The position numbers and the translations under genes were made by a program. Shown one piece after another: positions 11,301-22,252 of a DNA stretch of 64,000 nucleotides. The notes below the pieces were generated by a model. That model did no database searches, had not been told where the DNA came from, and saw only the letters and a program-made list of their open reading frames with translations. Each line of letters opens with the position of its first letter. The first letter of the stretch is position 1. This DNA is from Capniomyces stellatus (Eukaryota > Kickxellomycota > Harpellomycetes > Harpellales > Legeriomycetaceae): assembly GCA_001661515.1 (NCBI GenBank), contig LUVW01000040.1, forward strand, positions 118,415 through 182,414. Direction: 5' to 3'.

Positions 11301-13736
11301 CTTGCCTCCAGCGCCAGCATGTCGTACCGCACCAAAAAGTCTCTCTTGCCGATCCTTGATGGGTACCCCGCACAGCTGATCCGGATCGTTTCCAGCACTC
11401 CGCACGCCCTCAGCTGCGACAGCACCATTGGCGCCTCAAACTCCCACGCCGCCTTTGTGTCGTTTGGCTTGATGCACCTGATGTAGTGTGTGTCTGTTGC
11501 TCCTATTGTTGTCATCAGCTGGATCAGCGACTTCCTAAACACCGTCCCTAGTGTTGCTTTCTTCGCCCCTGCATCCGCCTTCTTGCCCGCCCCCCTAATC
11601 ATCATCCCCTGCTTCTTGTTTGCCGCCGCTATCGCCTCTCCAACCGTGTGCTCCTCAATATTCTCGTTGCCCACAGAGTCCAGAACCTCCTTCATAAACG
11701 CAAAGCTTGTCTTCTTCAGTACCTGCTGCATCTCCTCAGGCACAGTGTCCCTATTCTTCTCTAAAAAGCCCTCAATGTTGTACGTCACGTTGTGTGCATA
11801 GTGTCTAACCGTGAACTCTGGTGTTTGGAACCTTGGCCTTATGAAAAAATCGCTTGCGTTTATCCCGTTTTCCCCCTTGTTGTCCACTATCGACAGCCCC
11901 TTTGAAACATTACTGATCTTGCTGCCTCCTGTCTCCTCCGCAAAGTTCCCGTAAAGCTTCTGCAGAACCGACTGGTCTGTTCCCGACTGCAGCCTCGACT
12001 CCTCGTCCAAAATTGTCATTATCCCCATCTTCCCCTCAATCAGCTCTATGCACGCCTGGTTGTCTGTAAAGTCTATAAACGTCCAGTTGCTCAGCTGCTC
12101 CCGCTGGTACTCCTCCTGCTCCAGCTTGAACACGTGTCTGTTGAAGTGCTGCTGCAACTTCTCATTTGCATAGTTGATGCAGAACTGCTCAAATGAGTTC
12201 TTATCAAAGTGCTCAAACCCATATATGTCCAGCACCCCAATAAACTGCTCCACCTTGCCCCCGCCCACCCGCAGCACTTTGTTGATTGCCTCCACTATCC
12301 AGTCAAATAAATGCGAGTATATGTACTTGCTCACCGAGTCCTTCACCACGCTACCCTGCCCCATGCTCAGGTTGCTTACTATTTTCTCGTTTCTCATTAC
12401 TATCTGCTTCTTTGTCATCCACTTTTTAAACTCGCTCTTATCCAGTCCCAACAGCCCAGTCACTTTTCCAAACGAACTCTCCTCGCCATCCTCCTTTATC
12501 ACCGCTCCACTTCGCCCCACCTCCTCAATCTTGATGTCTCCCATGTGTATCAGCGCTGCCAACACCTGGAACACCTCCCACTGCTGCTGCTCCTTGATCC
12601 CTACCAAATCCATCGCCTCGCACGTGCTTTGAAACTCCTTTGCGTCATCCACTCCTGCTATCACCCCACTTCCCTCCCCTCCCTGGTTGATATAAAAGTA
12701 CCTCTCCCAGTTCCCCTCCAACCCCAGCTTCTCTCTCTTTTCCTTTGGCGCCGCTGCCACCAGCTGGTAGAATATGTGGTAGTTTCTCTCCTTTTCCGGC
12801 TGATACACCAACCGCGACCTCTCCAGCAAATACGTCCTTATATATGCCCCCACTATATTGTGCCTCTTGTTGAACTGGATCTCCAAGTACTTTCCAAACC
12901 TTGACGAGTTGTCGTTTCTCGTTGTCTTTGCATTTCCAAACGACTCCAATATCGGATTTGTTGCCAATATCATCTCCTCAACCGCACTAATCACCCCTCT
13001 CTCGCTTCTGTTGTCCTTTACATCCTCGTGTGCTGACGCAAAGTACCGCATTATATATTTTGCACTCACCGTCTTCCCCGCCCCCGACTCTCCCGACACT
13101 ATTATCGTCTGGTTCTTTTCCTCCCGAACCATCCCCTGGTACGCATCCTCCGCTATCGCAAACAAGTGCGGCTCTAGCTCCCCCCTCATCCGCCCCGCAT
13201 ACGCCTCCAGTATATCCTGCGAATACATCTGAACCCGCGCAAACGGATTCATTGCCACCAACACTATCCCCGAGTACGTGTATATATTGCGCATATTGTA
13301 CCGCACTTTCAGATTATGCAGCACTGCTGGCTCGTGTAGATGCGACAGTGTTGTCAAGTCATCTATCCCTTCTAGTATTGGCGGATTGCATAGTGGTGGC
13401 AAACTCTTTACCTTCTTTCCAAAAATTTCCCCAAACGTCCCCTCAAACTCTTTTGTTTCTCCCGTATCCCCCACCATTTCAATCTTTATCTTCCCCCCCT
13501 CCTTGTCAATACTCGCCTTGTCTATCGATGTTTGCACCCATGCCTCCAAGTCATCCTGACAAAACACCCGTGTCCCCTATCATTTATTTATCATCCCTTT
13601 AACTATGTCCTCGCACATTACTTTTACTACTTTATCACTTTTTCACTTCACCATTTCAACATTCCATAATTCCATTTCCTACTAAATCCCTTACCTTTGT
13701 ATACAGGTTCAATATCTCTTCGCCTGTGTGCACCAT
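8351..13736 (-). CDS. MYO2: Class V myosin heavy chain
   Basis: Two exons on the minus strand, 13736-13695 and 13555-8351, give 1748 residues. The long frame has no ATG upstream of a stop. A 139-bp intron (GTAAGG...GTCAG) joins a 14-codon first exon, MVHTGEEILNLYTK, to DDLEAWVQ, restoring the N-terminal SH3-like region of myosin V. The motor spans ~70-790: P-loop GESGAGKT at ~169-176, switch I NDNSSRFGK, switch II DIYGFE, and the converter before KVFFRAG. About six IQ motifs (calmodulin/light-chain binding) follow at ~800-935, then a short coiled coil (~935-1110), an Asn/Ser-rich linker, and a C-terminal DIL cargo domain beginning near LLSEILNELIGNLV. Class V myosins carry secretory vesicles and organelles along actin to growing tips. 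The length is close to the yeast Myo2 size class (~1,570 aa) but longer in the linker. Assignment is secure. Confidence 0.97.
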
Positions 13737-16700
13737 CTTGACTCGGGCATTTATCTCGTTACACTTGTTCTTTTGCTTTGTTTTTGTTTTTGCCAATATT
13801 TCTTTACCTTTATATTTATAGCAAACTGGCTTTACTTTACTTTTCCTTCAATTCCTCCTCTTCTTGTGTGTAATTTTACCTACTGCCTTACTCTTGGTTT
13901 ACCAACTGGTATCTCTTAAGTAAAGACAACCTCCAAAAGTAATTTGACTGAACGCAAACAAAGGCTTGTACCGTTCGTTGATTCTGGTAATATTCAAATC
14001 TACCAATTCGAATACTACAGAGTAAAAGCACCTACTGCACAAATCCAAATAGTTTGTGTTATTAGTTTTATACCAACTCTTATAAATATAGTAATTGTTA
14101 AGCTGCGTATATACCCTAGCTAAGTTATAATAGTTTTCTTTTATTTTCTAATTTCTGTCTGGATTTTTCATTCGCTTAATAAATATTCAAAAAATATTCT
14201 ATATCTTCTATTTTGCATTTTGTTTTCAATCTATATTTTTAAAAACGCTACCTTGTCTCTTTACTGGCCCTGCTGTAGTGTCAAACTTATCCCTGAATAT
14301 TTCTGCTCTTTTAGTTTTAAAGATTGTCTCATCTAATTCCTTAATCGTAGTAAATCCGCACCCTCTATACTTTTGCCTCTTATTGCTGTCTTCTTGCTGC
14401 TGTTTCTGTCAGTTTAATGATAAATATATGGTGGTCTGATTTAAACTTAAACCCGCGATATTTAAACTAGTAGTTTTTTCTATTTTTAAAAAAAAAGTGT
14501 AATGTAGGAATTTGACAAAAGATAAATAACATTCGTTGCAATTTTATCCACTCGGATTAAAATAAAGCATCAAGTTTGTTTCCAAATTTAAACTCTAAAA
14601 AAAACAGTCTAAATTTGTCAAAAAAATAAGGTTTTTTTTAATCGAATTAAATAAGAGGATAATGTATAATTTGGACTAAAGTTAATATATTATTCGATTA
14701 ATTTTTTTAATCCGCTTACTTTTGCATTTATTTATTGTCCACTTTTATTTACCTTTTTTGTTTATTAAACGCATTTTTACTAACAATAAAATCAATTCGC
14801 TTTTATTGGGTTTATATTGTACGACTAAAATAGTACAAATTCAATTATCGTTTTTGACAATAAAAAAAAAAGTGAACTGTTAATGCAAAATTCTTATCTA
14901 AAATCTATTCACTTTCCTTGTCAATACATATGATATACATCAAGTTGATAGATAGCATAAAAAATATACACATCAATGTGGCTATTTACAAAACATGACA
15001 TTGCAGTATTAAGCTTGGTATTCAGCACATTTGTACTTTAATGTTCCAAGTGAAAAAAGATGTAATGGGATGAAGAAAGGAAAAAAAAAGCAACATTTTG
15101 AAAATAATTTGTGGAAATCATCAACCACAAAAAGTTAATTGGGACAATGCAAAGACGCGATAAAAAAGATCCATACGGAAATTAGGACAAAGCGACAAGA
15201 CGGCAATTTGTAAATAAAAATACGATCATAGAAATCACTACAAATACAACAACTGAATAGCTAAACAAACGCCCAATACTAAGCAAAGTCTTGCAAAATC
15301 ACTTTAAACAGCACAATCTATTACTTTTCAAATCCTTAAACAATCCTTGCACTTGTTTAAACTGACGATCTTTTTTTTTTTACGAAACCTAATTTTTTTT
15401 TGCTTGAATTGTTATTATTTTCAAATCAACATTTCAAAAATGATTTTTATTTTATTTTAACTGATTGATTCTAATTTTAACTTTACATTAAATTCCCTGA
15501 ATGGGATCTATTTTGTTTAATGGCAAAATATAGCATTAATTGGGTGGAAATTAGGCACATGGAGTCAGGGAGGACATTTGACAATACGATTGCTACACCT
15601 CTGCCCTTCTCCTAATGTCAAAGAGCTCCATGATATTTGCTGATATGTTGCTATCTCTTTGCTGACTGAGCTCAAATTTGATCCAGAACAATCTTAATAC
15701 TTTTTTTTTTTTATTGAAATTCTATGTTATTTATTCATTTATTGAAATTATATTGATATTTATATATTATCACTTATTATTATTTATCAATACATGTGGT
15801 TTATCAGTAACTTGATCAACATTTTCTGTCGAGAATATATTGATAATACTCTCTTTTTTTTCTCTTACTGAAATTGTAATGCCCATTTTTTGCTTTGTTT
15901 TAATCTAGCTTCCGAGTATAATTTTCCAATGTATTATTATTTTATGGTTGTACTTTGCTGTTATTTACTTTTTGTATGAACAAGAAGCCTTCGATTTGGC
16001 CGAGTCTAGGCCAAGTAAACTAATACACAATTAGAAAACATTAAGATATAACTGTTGACATAAAACAATACAATCCTATTTATATTTTGGGCTCAAGTGA
16101 TAAATAACAACTATGCTTCATCAACCACAAACCCATTCGCTTTGTCTCAGCCACACCTCTCGCCCTATACCAAGTATTAAAGCTGACGGGGTCATTTGGG
16201 CATGCAATTTCCTATCTATATTATCTATAGAATGGTTATTTCTATATAGATGAAATTGGTCTGCAATCTACAGCTTCAATTTCCCAAATACTTTTTTTTG
16301 GAACAGATACGTTGGTAATGCCGATTCGGTTAAACATACTCTCTCGTATTATCACATTATTCAAATAAATGGCTACGACACAAATAAAAAGCTGTTGGAC
16401 TATTTTCAACGTCCACAGGCCAATAGTGGCAGCGTTTTATACTTTGGCCAAATGTGGTAGAATGTTGGCTTAGACATTTATAAGACCCATCAAGCCATCC
16501 AAAAAATACCACATTGATCACAGTAAGGCCGATTACGTTCCCCCTTTATTAAAGTGTGCTTGTACTTTGAAATTCACAAATAAATTGCAGTTTTGACACT
16601 ACTCGCATTACTTTAAACCACCACCAAATCAGCGTTAAAGTCGAACAACAAACAACGAACAACTCCCCCACATTTACTCGTTTCTGATTGTCTCTATTAA

Positions 16701-17781
16701 AATCTTGCAACTAGCATTAATATGGGATACCGCCTTTAATGCACAACACTGACTCGGGATGTTATTGGCAATCCAATTTGTTTATAACAGAATCGAAATA
16801 AGTAATTATCTAAAAAAAAGCATAAATCATCCAGCTGTTCCCAACTAAATTTGGCATGATGTTTATGTATCAGCTCCAACAAAATCGATCCAAGTGCTTT
16901 GTAGCATAATTTTTTTGAATGTAGTTTGCTCAAAAGAACTTACTACCCCTTTAATACAGCCTGACTGGTTAATAGCGGGGTTAATTAAAAACCCGAACTG
17001 AACACCATACAGTATACATATTTGCTACCAATTTGTTCGATATTCCTAATCTGCACTTTAATTGTCGATGCTTTTTATTACGTGATTATGTTGGGTGGTA
17101 GCCACTATGCCTACCTAGCTCAATTAGGGGCTACTCTTTGCCTCCTAGATATGGTAATACATGCTATAAGCTGGGTTAAGTTGAGCTTATACAACCTAGA
17201 ATTTTTTTTATTTGCCAAACTCTGTTGTATGTATAATGCTTGAAATGGTGGATTATTCAAAACAAAAAACTACCTTTCCCGGATTATTTGTCCAGCTAAT
17301 TACTGGTGTGTTGTGTGCTTTAAACCAACTTCCTAAACAATTCTCGATAGAATAAGCCTCATTCAAAAAAAATACATACCAAACATAAGGAAATATAACT
17401 CAATAATGCAGTGCAGGTTCTTGTGTGGTTACTATAATTTTGCCAGTTTAAGCATCCCGTTATTAGCTCAGATCAAATAACTTGGGAACGCCTCAAGCTG
17501 CCTAATCAAGGCGTCCGAGAGATTTAAATTTTTGCAATACCTATTTGTGTGCACTGTAAAAACAGATTGTGTCCTACTTGATCAATAAAAAGTACGCACA
17601 TTTAACCTTTTACTTGATAGTAACAAGTCTAATTATTTATCTTTGGGGAAAAGTATAAAAATACGGGATGGTTGCATTTTATTCAAAATAAGTACAACAC
17701 TATTCATCTTTAAATCATTCTTTTCATTTTTTTTACCCTCTTCATATAGAACTCACCACCATCAAAGTCATCCTAATCAAT
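13737..17781. other. 4-kb AT-rich divergent spacer
   Basis: This is head-to-head space between the myosin gene and the secreted crystallin-like gene. It is very AT-rich, with many A and T homopolymers. Isolated frames at 16736-16933 (minus, 65 aa) and 17022-17243 (plus, 73 aa) have no recognisable similarity, splice support or neighbours. I saw no tRNA-like or transposon-like structure. Confidence 0.5.
17654..17662 (+). promoter_or_regulatory. Candidate TATA box for the secreted protein gene
   Basis: TATAAAAAT lies ~125 bp upstream of the ATG at 17782. In AT-rich DNA this is weak evidence. Confidence 0.3.
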
Positions 17782-18264
17782 ATGCTAAAGTATACTCTTA
17801 TGTGTCTTGTAGTAGTTTATATGGCTAAATGTGCAGAACCCAGCGCTTCCGAGTTTTGTGGGGTGATAATCAGCACTGTAACTAGCCAAATCCAGCTTGT
17901 ACAATCAACGCCTGTACAAGTTACAACAGCAACACAAGCCACAACATCAAACGTCAGCACTACACTGACCACAGCTACACAATCGACACCTTTACAAACT
18001 CTTAAGGCGGAATTCTTTAGAGACGCTTACTGGAGCGGTGCATCTACCATTCACAATATGATATCAGGACAATGTTATAACCACCCTATATCATACTCGG
18101 CTCAATATGACGACGTAAATGCGGGTCCAGGATCTATTATGGTTTGCGAGCTACCTGGCTGCGCTGGAAAATGCTACACATCAGTTCGTGCATCCAAATG
18201 GAATCCAGGAACATTTATCGATGACTTTGGAACATATTCACAATCGGCGAGATGGACATTGTAA
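17782..18264 (+). CDS. Small secreted betagamma-crystallin-like protein
   Basis: This is a 160-residue single-exon frame. Residues 1-18 form a signal peptide (MLKYTLMCLVVVYMAKCA). A Thr/Gln-rich, probably O-glycosylated linker follows (~28-72). The C-terminal ~85 residues start at AEFFRDAYWSG, which fits the Greek-key signature [YF]-x4-[YFW]-x-G. They continue with Cys-rich segments (GQCYNHP, VCELPGCAGKCY) and end in a beta-type pattern, FGTYSQSARWTL. This architecture resembles secreted microbial single-domain betagamma-crystallins. Such domains serve as Ca-binding structural, inhibitor or secreted effector-like proteins in different microbes, so a specific function cannot be assigned. There is no GPI tail, so the protein should be released or wall-trapped. 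It faces the phosphatidylserine synthase gene tail-to-tail. Confidence 0.7.
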   Translation: MLKYTLMCLVVVYMAKCAEPSASEFCGVIISTVTSQIQLVQSTPVQVTTATQATTSNVSTTLTTATQSTPLQTLKAEFFRDAYWSGASTIHNMISGQCYNHPISYSAQYDDVNAGPGSIMVCELPGCAGKCYTSVRASKWNPGTFIDDFGTYSQSARWTL

Positions 18265-18906
18265 AATTTTCAATATAGGCTGATACTATAGTATATTGTA
18301 ATTCTCAACTTTTATCGTTATAGTTATTTTAATTTTCAAGTGCCTTAATTCATAATATAAAAATAAATTTTGAAAACCTGAAACCCCGAAAACCTGAAAT
18401 CAGGAAAACCGGTTGTAAACCAACAATCCATTTCGCAACTTTGTACACAATACAGGTATTTCAGGTGAAGCTAGTTTTGACGTTTTACTCTGTACATTTT
18501 CAAAGACAAATTCATGTATTCAATAAAGAAAGCCTCGCTGTTTTAAAAAACGCTTCTGGATAATTACAATGTAAATAACAAACTCGATAAATCATTGGTC
18601 ATCCTTGTTCCAGCTATCGACATTTTCAGCAAATTTATCGACATTTTCAGCAAATTTAACCCTTATAGTTGTAACGCTGGTTAAAGCTGTGCCGTGTGTA
18701 GATATTGAGTGAGCACTTGTGTTGGATAAGATTTTGGCAATGATACTGAATTTAAGTACATGGCAAGATTACTTTAAACACCAGACCCGTAAAACAAAGC
18801 TATCCTTTCACAAATCCAACAATTATTATATACAAAATACATCCTAGTTCAATTTAGAAAAGTAAAAGGGAGAAAAAGATAAAAAGCTTTATATTAAAGA
18901 GAAAAC
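18265..18906. other. Convergent spacer with 21-bp direct duplication
   Basis: This is the tail-to-tail spacer. The 21-bp sequence beginning ATCGACATTTTC occurs twice back-to-back at 18616-18636 and 18637-18657. A short region near 18378-18412 has imperfect GAAAACCTGAAA repeats. I saw no gene. Confidence 0.7.
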
Positions 18907-19769
18907 TTATGGCTTAGGTATTCTTAGTCGCTTGCTGATCATTAAGGCGCCATTTAAAGCATACAGAAACACAAAGGGGTGGATATAAAAGTTGGAGAAA
19001 ACCTCTATTTTGCCTCCCCATACTCCCGAGTTCTCGAATGCTGTTTTAAAAGGCGAAACAAAATTTCCTGCTGTGAGCGACGCAGAAAATCCCCAAAATT
19101 TATCACTGTAAACACCGTAAGCAAGTGTGCAAACAATCAAAAGCGAGGAGGGGATGGGCGTGCCTTCAAAGTACTCTATTTTCCCCGAAGTGTCTTTAGG
19201 CAGAGAAGCAACGGTTGTGTTATATCGAGCCAGTCTGGCAATTCCGCAACATACAAAGAAGGATAAAACACACATATCAAGTATCGTCTGCATACCACAA
19301 GCAAAGCCTAGCACTGCCGGTGCGACACCAAAAGAGATCTAAAGTTGTATATTTGCAACAAACATTTAGAACAAACCCATTATGATTAAACATCAGCGGT
19401 AGTAGAGCAAAAGTAAGATATAAAGTGTGGTTTTCATAAACAAAAGAAAGAATGAAGAAAAAGACTTGCCAAATCCGCCAAAGAATCAAGCTCCTGGCCA
19501 AGTAAGCTTGCGCAGTTTCGCCATCTTGCAACTTTTCCATCCAACAAATCAAAAAAAACGCCCAAGGGAACAAACATAAATGCCAGCTTTAAAAACAAAA
19601 CCTGCTGTGTTATTAGCGACCTCATCGCGAACATTATTGACATGCAGCCGCAAACCCCATTGCAAAGTGTCAAGTAATCTGCTATGTGGAACGACCTCAC
19701 CATCGAAAATCGAATTGGCTGCTGGACTTTACGCGCCTTGGAGCCTTTGCTCTTCTTCCTGGATTCCAT
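18907..19769 (-). CDS. CHO1: Phosphatidylserine synthase (CDP-diacylglycerol-serine O-phosphatidyltransferase)
   Basis: Two exons, 19769-19470 and 19338-18907, give 243 residues. The enzyme joins CDP-diacylglycerol and serine to make phosphatidylserine in ER membranes. Exon 1 has FHIADYLTLCNG and the full CDP-alcohol phosphotransferase motif DG-x2-AR-x8-G-x3-D-x3-D at residues 77-99. Exon 2 continues ISFGVAPAVLGFACGMQ and contains FFVCCGIARLARYN, SGKIEYFEGTPIP and the terminal LMISKRLRIPKP, all characteristic of fungal CHO1/Pss1. Several membrane segments are evident. The 131-bp intron begins GCAAGT rather than GTAAGT and ends TTTAG, immediately after the last catalytic Asp and one Leu; only this junction restores the family sequence. 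ATG 19769 was chosen because the longer frame begins with GTG. Yeast Cho1 is slightly longer (276 aa) at the N-terminus. Confidence 0.95.
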
Positions 19770-20680
19770 TATTGAATATTGGTTCTTTGCGGTGATGTAA
19801 AATAACACAAGTATTTTGCTTTTGTTTCTGTTTCTGTGCTTTTTGTGTTATATATCTATTGTAATAACTAAGTAAAACCCGAAATATAATTATTTTGCTT
19901 TACTATTACAATTTAACGAATGTTTTGTTTTTTTTATTAATGTTGTTTGTGTTATTTAATCTCAACGAAAAATGATTGTGAATTTCAAATTTCAAATACC
20001 CAATTGTGAATTCTTCATGTTTGCTTTTTCAAATTGAGTCTTCGTAAAGCCAAAAACTTTCTAAATGCTGTTACCCTTAATTAATGTCAATAATAATAAT
20101 AATAATAATAAAAATAAAACCCCTCTAATCGCAAAATCTTGTGAAATTAATATTTCAGTTTTGTAATTCGCCAAATGAAATAACCTTGGTAAATTAAAAC
20201 CCCGGGTTGTTATTTGTGTATTTAGACTCGTCTAACTTTGAAAGTTTTGGGAGAGAAACCCAGAAAAAAGTGAAAAGTATCCAGGAAAAAACATTATTTT
20301 AAATGTAAAAAAAAAAAACTCGAACTCGCAAAACTTTAGCACTCAAATTCAATAAAAAAGAATTCAATGACAATGGCAATAACTTTAGCAATCCAGACAA
20401 AACATACAAAATATCCCAAGCTAAAAACCAACAACGAACTAAAGCAAAAAATAAAGCCAGGTTGAAAGAACCCGTAATATCCTCTTGATGATTATGCATT
20501 GCGTTGAAATAGCACATTTTTGTATTCATACACACTACCCGCCAATAAATCAATCAAACCTAACCACTTATACACCGAGCAATTAGACCAGAAACTCGTC
20601 GTGGTGTATGCTTAAGTAGATCGCTTCCTTTTAGATTTTACAGATATTGGCTTGTTATTATTCACACTGCGATCGAATGA

Positions 20681-20709
20681 ATTTTTTTTTTTTAAAAAAA
20701 AAAAAAAAC
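20681..20709. repeat. Oligo-T/oligo-A inverted repeat
   Basis: A run of T is followed directly by a run of A. This could form a hairpin or may mark the poly-A end of an old insertion. Confidence 0.7.
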
Positions 20710-21096
20710 CAAACCACGGCAATGTGCTTTCTGCATATTCGCTTACGTTTTGTTTAAGAATCTAACCAAGTGTAGCCCAATAGATATTTGGTGCATAAAA
20801 TACATCTGGACATGTGTGTGTATAAAGTGTTAGACTCTAACAATTTCCCCAAGGCTTTATTATTGTAATGATCCAACCTTAAAGCGTGTGTTTATAGATT
20901 ACTGAATAAAAAGTAACACACATATACCACGCCTTTGTTTTATAAATAAATCATATTCAAGTCATGCTCAAGTGCGGATACCCGTATATCAGGCTAAACA
21001 TTCACACCAGTATAGTGTGAATTTAAAAGGTTATAAAGAGAATTATGGTAATCAATCTACAAACATGATTATCTCTATAAACCACGAGTTAAAAAA

Positions 21097-21505
21097 TGGG
21101 CCTCGAATATTTTGGAATTGCTAAACACTATGAAATAGGTACTTCTACGGTCAGTGTATATAGAAAGTCGTATTAAAGAGAGAGTGGATCTCCAATCTAC
21201 ACACTAGACTAAAACACTTTTCAGCATCCAAAAAACGCCAAATTGAACAGCAGATTATTACTCGAAGATGAGCCACTATAAGAGGTTCATGCATTTTTAA
21301 AGAGCGATGTGTATGACGTTTCCTATATGATAGCTAGTAGATTACTAAAAGAAACCGGATTTTTCTGCAGAATCAAAAAAAATCAGGTCCTAAACATGGA
21401 CAAATAAAAAAGTACATAAGCCGTTCAGCTAATAAGTTGGGAAAGGTTGTAAGGGCCGATAAAACCAATATAATAGTTTGGAGGTCTGATGAGGCAGAGT
21501 ATTAC

Positions 21506-21537
<32 letters not shown>

Positions 21538-21790
21538 CAACGTTCAAATTCAAACCTAAATGTTGATATGACTGTGAGAAGTGGAAAAGGGCGAACGATG
21601 TTGTGGTGTTGTGCTTGTCGTGAAAAAAGGATTTTACGCCCGAAATATGCCAAAAGTATATAATTTCTATACCAAAAATATTTTAGGGCGAGTACAATGA
21701 ATGAGCCAAAGGTGATCCATACAGGTGGTCTAACTTTGATCTGGATTGTGTTCAAGCATGGAATATTTCATCTTTGTATTGGCAATTTTG
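21097..21790 (+). pseudogene. Decayed Tc1/mariner-family transposase
   Basis: Reading across frames gives the order expected of a Tc1-like transposase, broken by many stops and shifts. It starts with a helix-turn-helix-like MGLEYFGIAKHYEIGTSTVSVYRK at 21097. Near 21330 is SRLLKETGF, like the second HTH ending (RRLKEAGL). At about 21460-21500 is VWRSDEAEY, matching the VLWSDE catalytic block. Near 21595 is RTMLWCC, matching the MVWGC block. Near 21716-21750 is RWSNFDLDCVQAW, matching WPSQSPDLNPIENLW. The segment between the last two blocks is shorter than in intact elements, so the second catalytic Asp region appears deleted. A TA microsatellite interrupts the frame. I could not locate terminal inverted repeats. 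It is not functional. Confidence 0.6.
21511..21537. repeat. TA dinucleotide microsatellite
   Basis: About 13 TA units lie inside the transposase relic. Confidence 0.95.
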
Positions 21791-22252
21791 TTGAAATTGG
21801 CTGGTATACTATGCGGTATCTTGTATAATTTGTTATCTATTAAATAAAGATCTAAATATAAATATATTTATGGTTATTGATTAATATATCCGAAATCCAT
21901 TATAATTTTGGAGAAAAAAAATAATCAATGCGAACAATAGTGCTTTTTAATTTTATTTTTTTTCATTAACGAATTGCAATTTAATCTATGGTTTTTTTAA
22001 TGATTTGTTTATTTTTACTGAGATCAGACCCAATTTTTTCTTATTATTATTGCAATTGATTTGCTTTTATATTCATTTCAAACTTTTTGTTTTAGGGCTC
22101 ATAATTACAGTGTGGTTGCAAAATTAGAATTGAGAACAATTATCACAACTTAAAGCTGCAGAATATAAAAGTTAAAGAGGAAGAGTGAAAAGCGAAAAGT
22201 GAAAGTCTCTTTTACATAATAAGGGATTGAAAGGATCAGAAGGGAATCCAAA

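Larger units (their letters stand above)
19770..22252. other. Divergent spacer with transposon relic
   Basis: This is head-to-head space between phosphatidylserine synthase and importin-11. It holds a decayed Tc1/mariner transposase (about 21097-21790), an AAT repeat near 20090-20110, and a T-run/A-run palindrome at 20681-20709. I saw no other gene. Confidence 0.6.

Noticed and set aside
12311..13602. Several 120-200 codon plus-strand frames opposite the myosin motor domain
   Set aside because: Antisense of a highly conserved coding region with strong third-position C/G bias; the translations are low-complexity and unlike any protein.
16736..17243. Short open frames (65 and 73 codons) in the myosin upstream spacer
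   Set aside because: No similarity, splice partners or codon bias distinguishing them from random AT-rich sequence.
13737..17781. Search for tRNA A/B boxes and snRNA-like elements in the long spacers
   Set aside because: No GGTTCRANNCC box with a paired acceptor stem was found by eye here or in the other spacers; a covariance-model scan would settle this.
21429..21755. Minus-strand 108-codon frame
   Set aside because: It overlaps the plus-strand transposase relic and consists largely of the TA microsatellite translated as YIYIYI.
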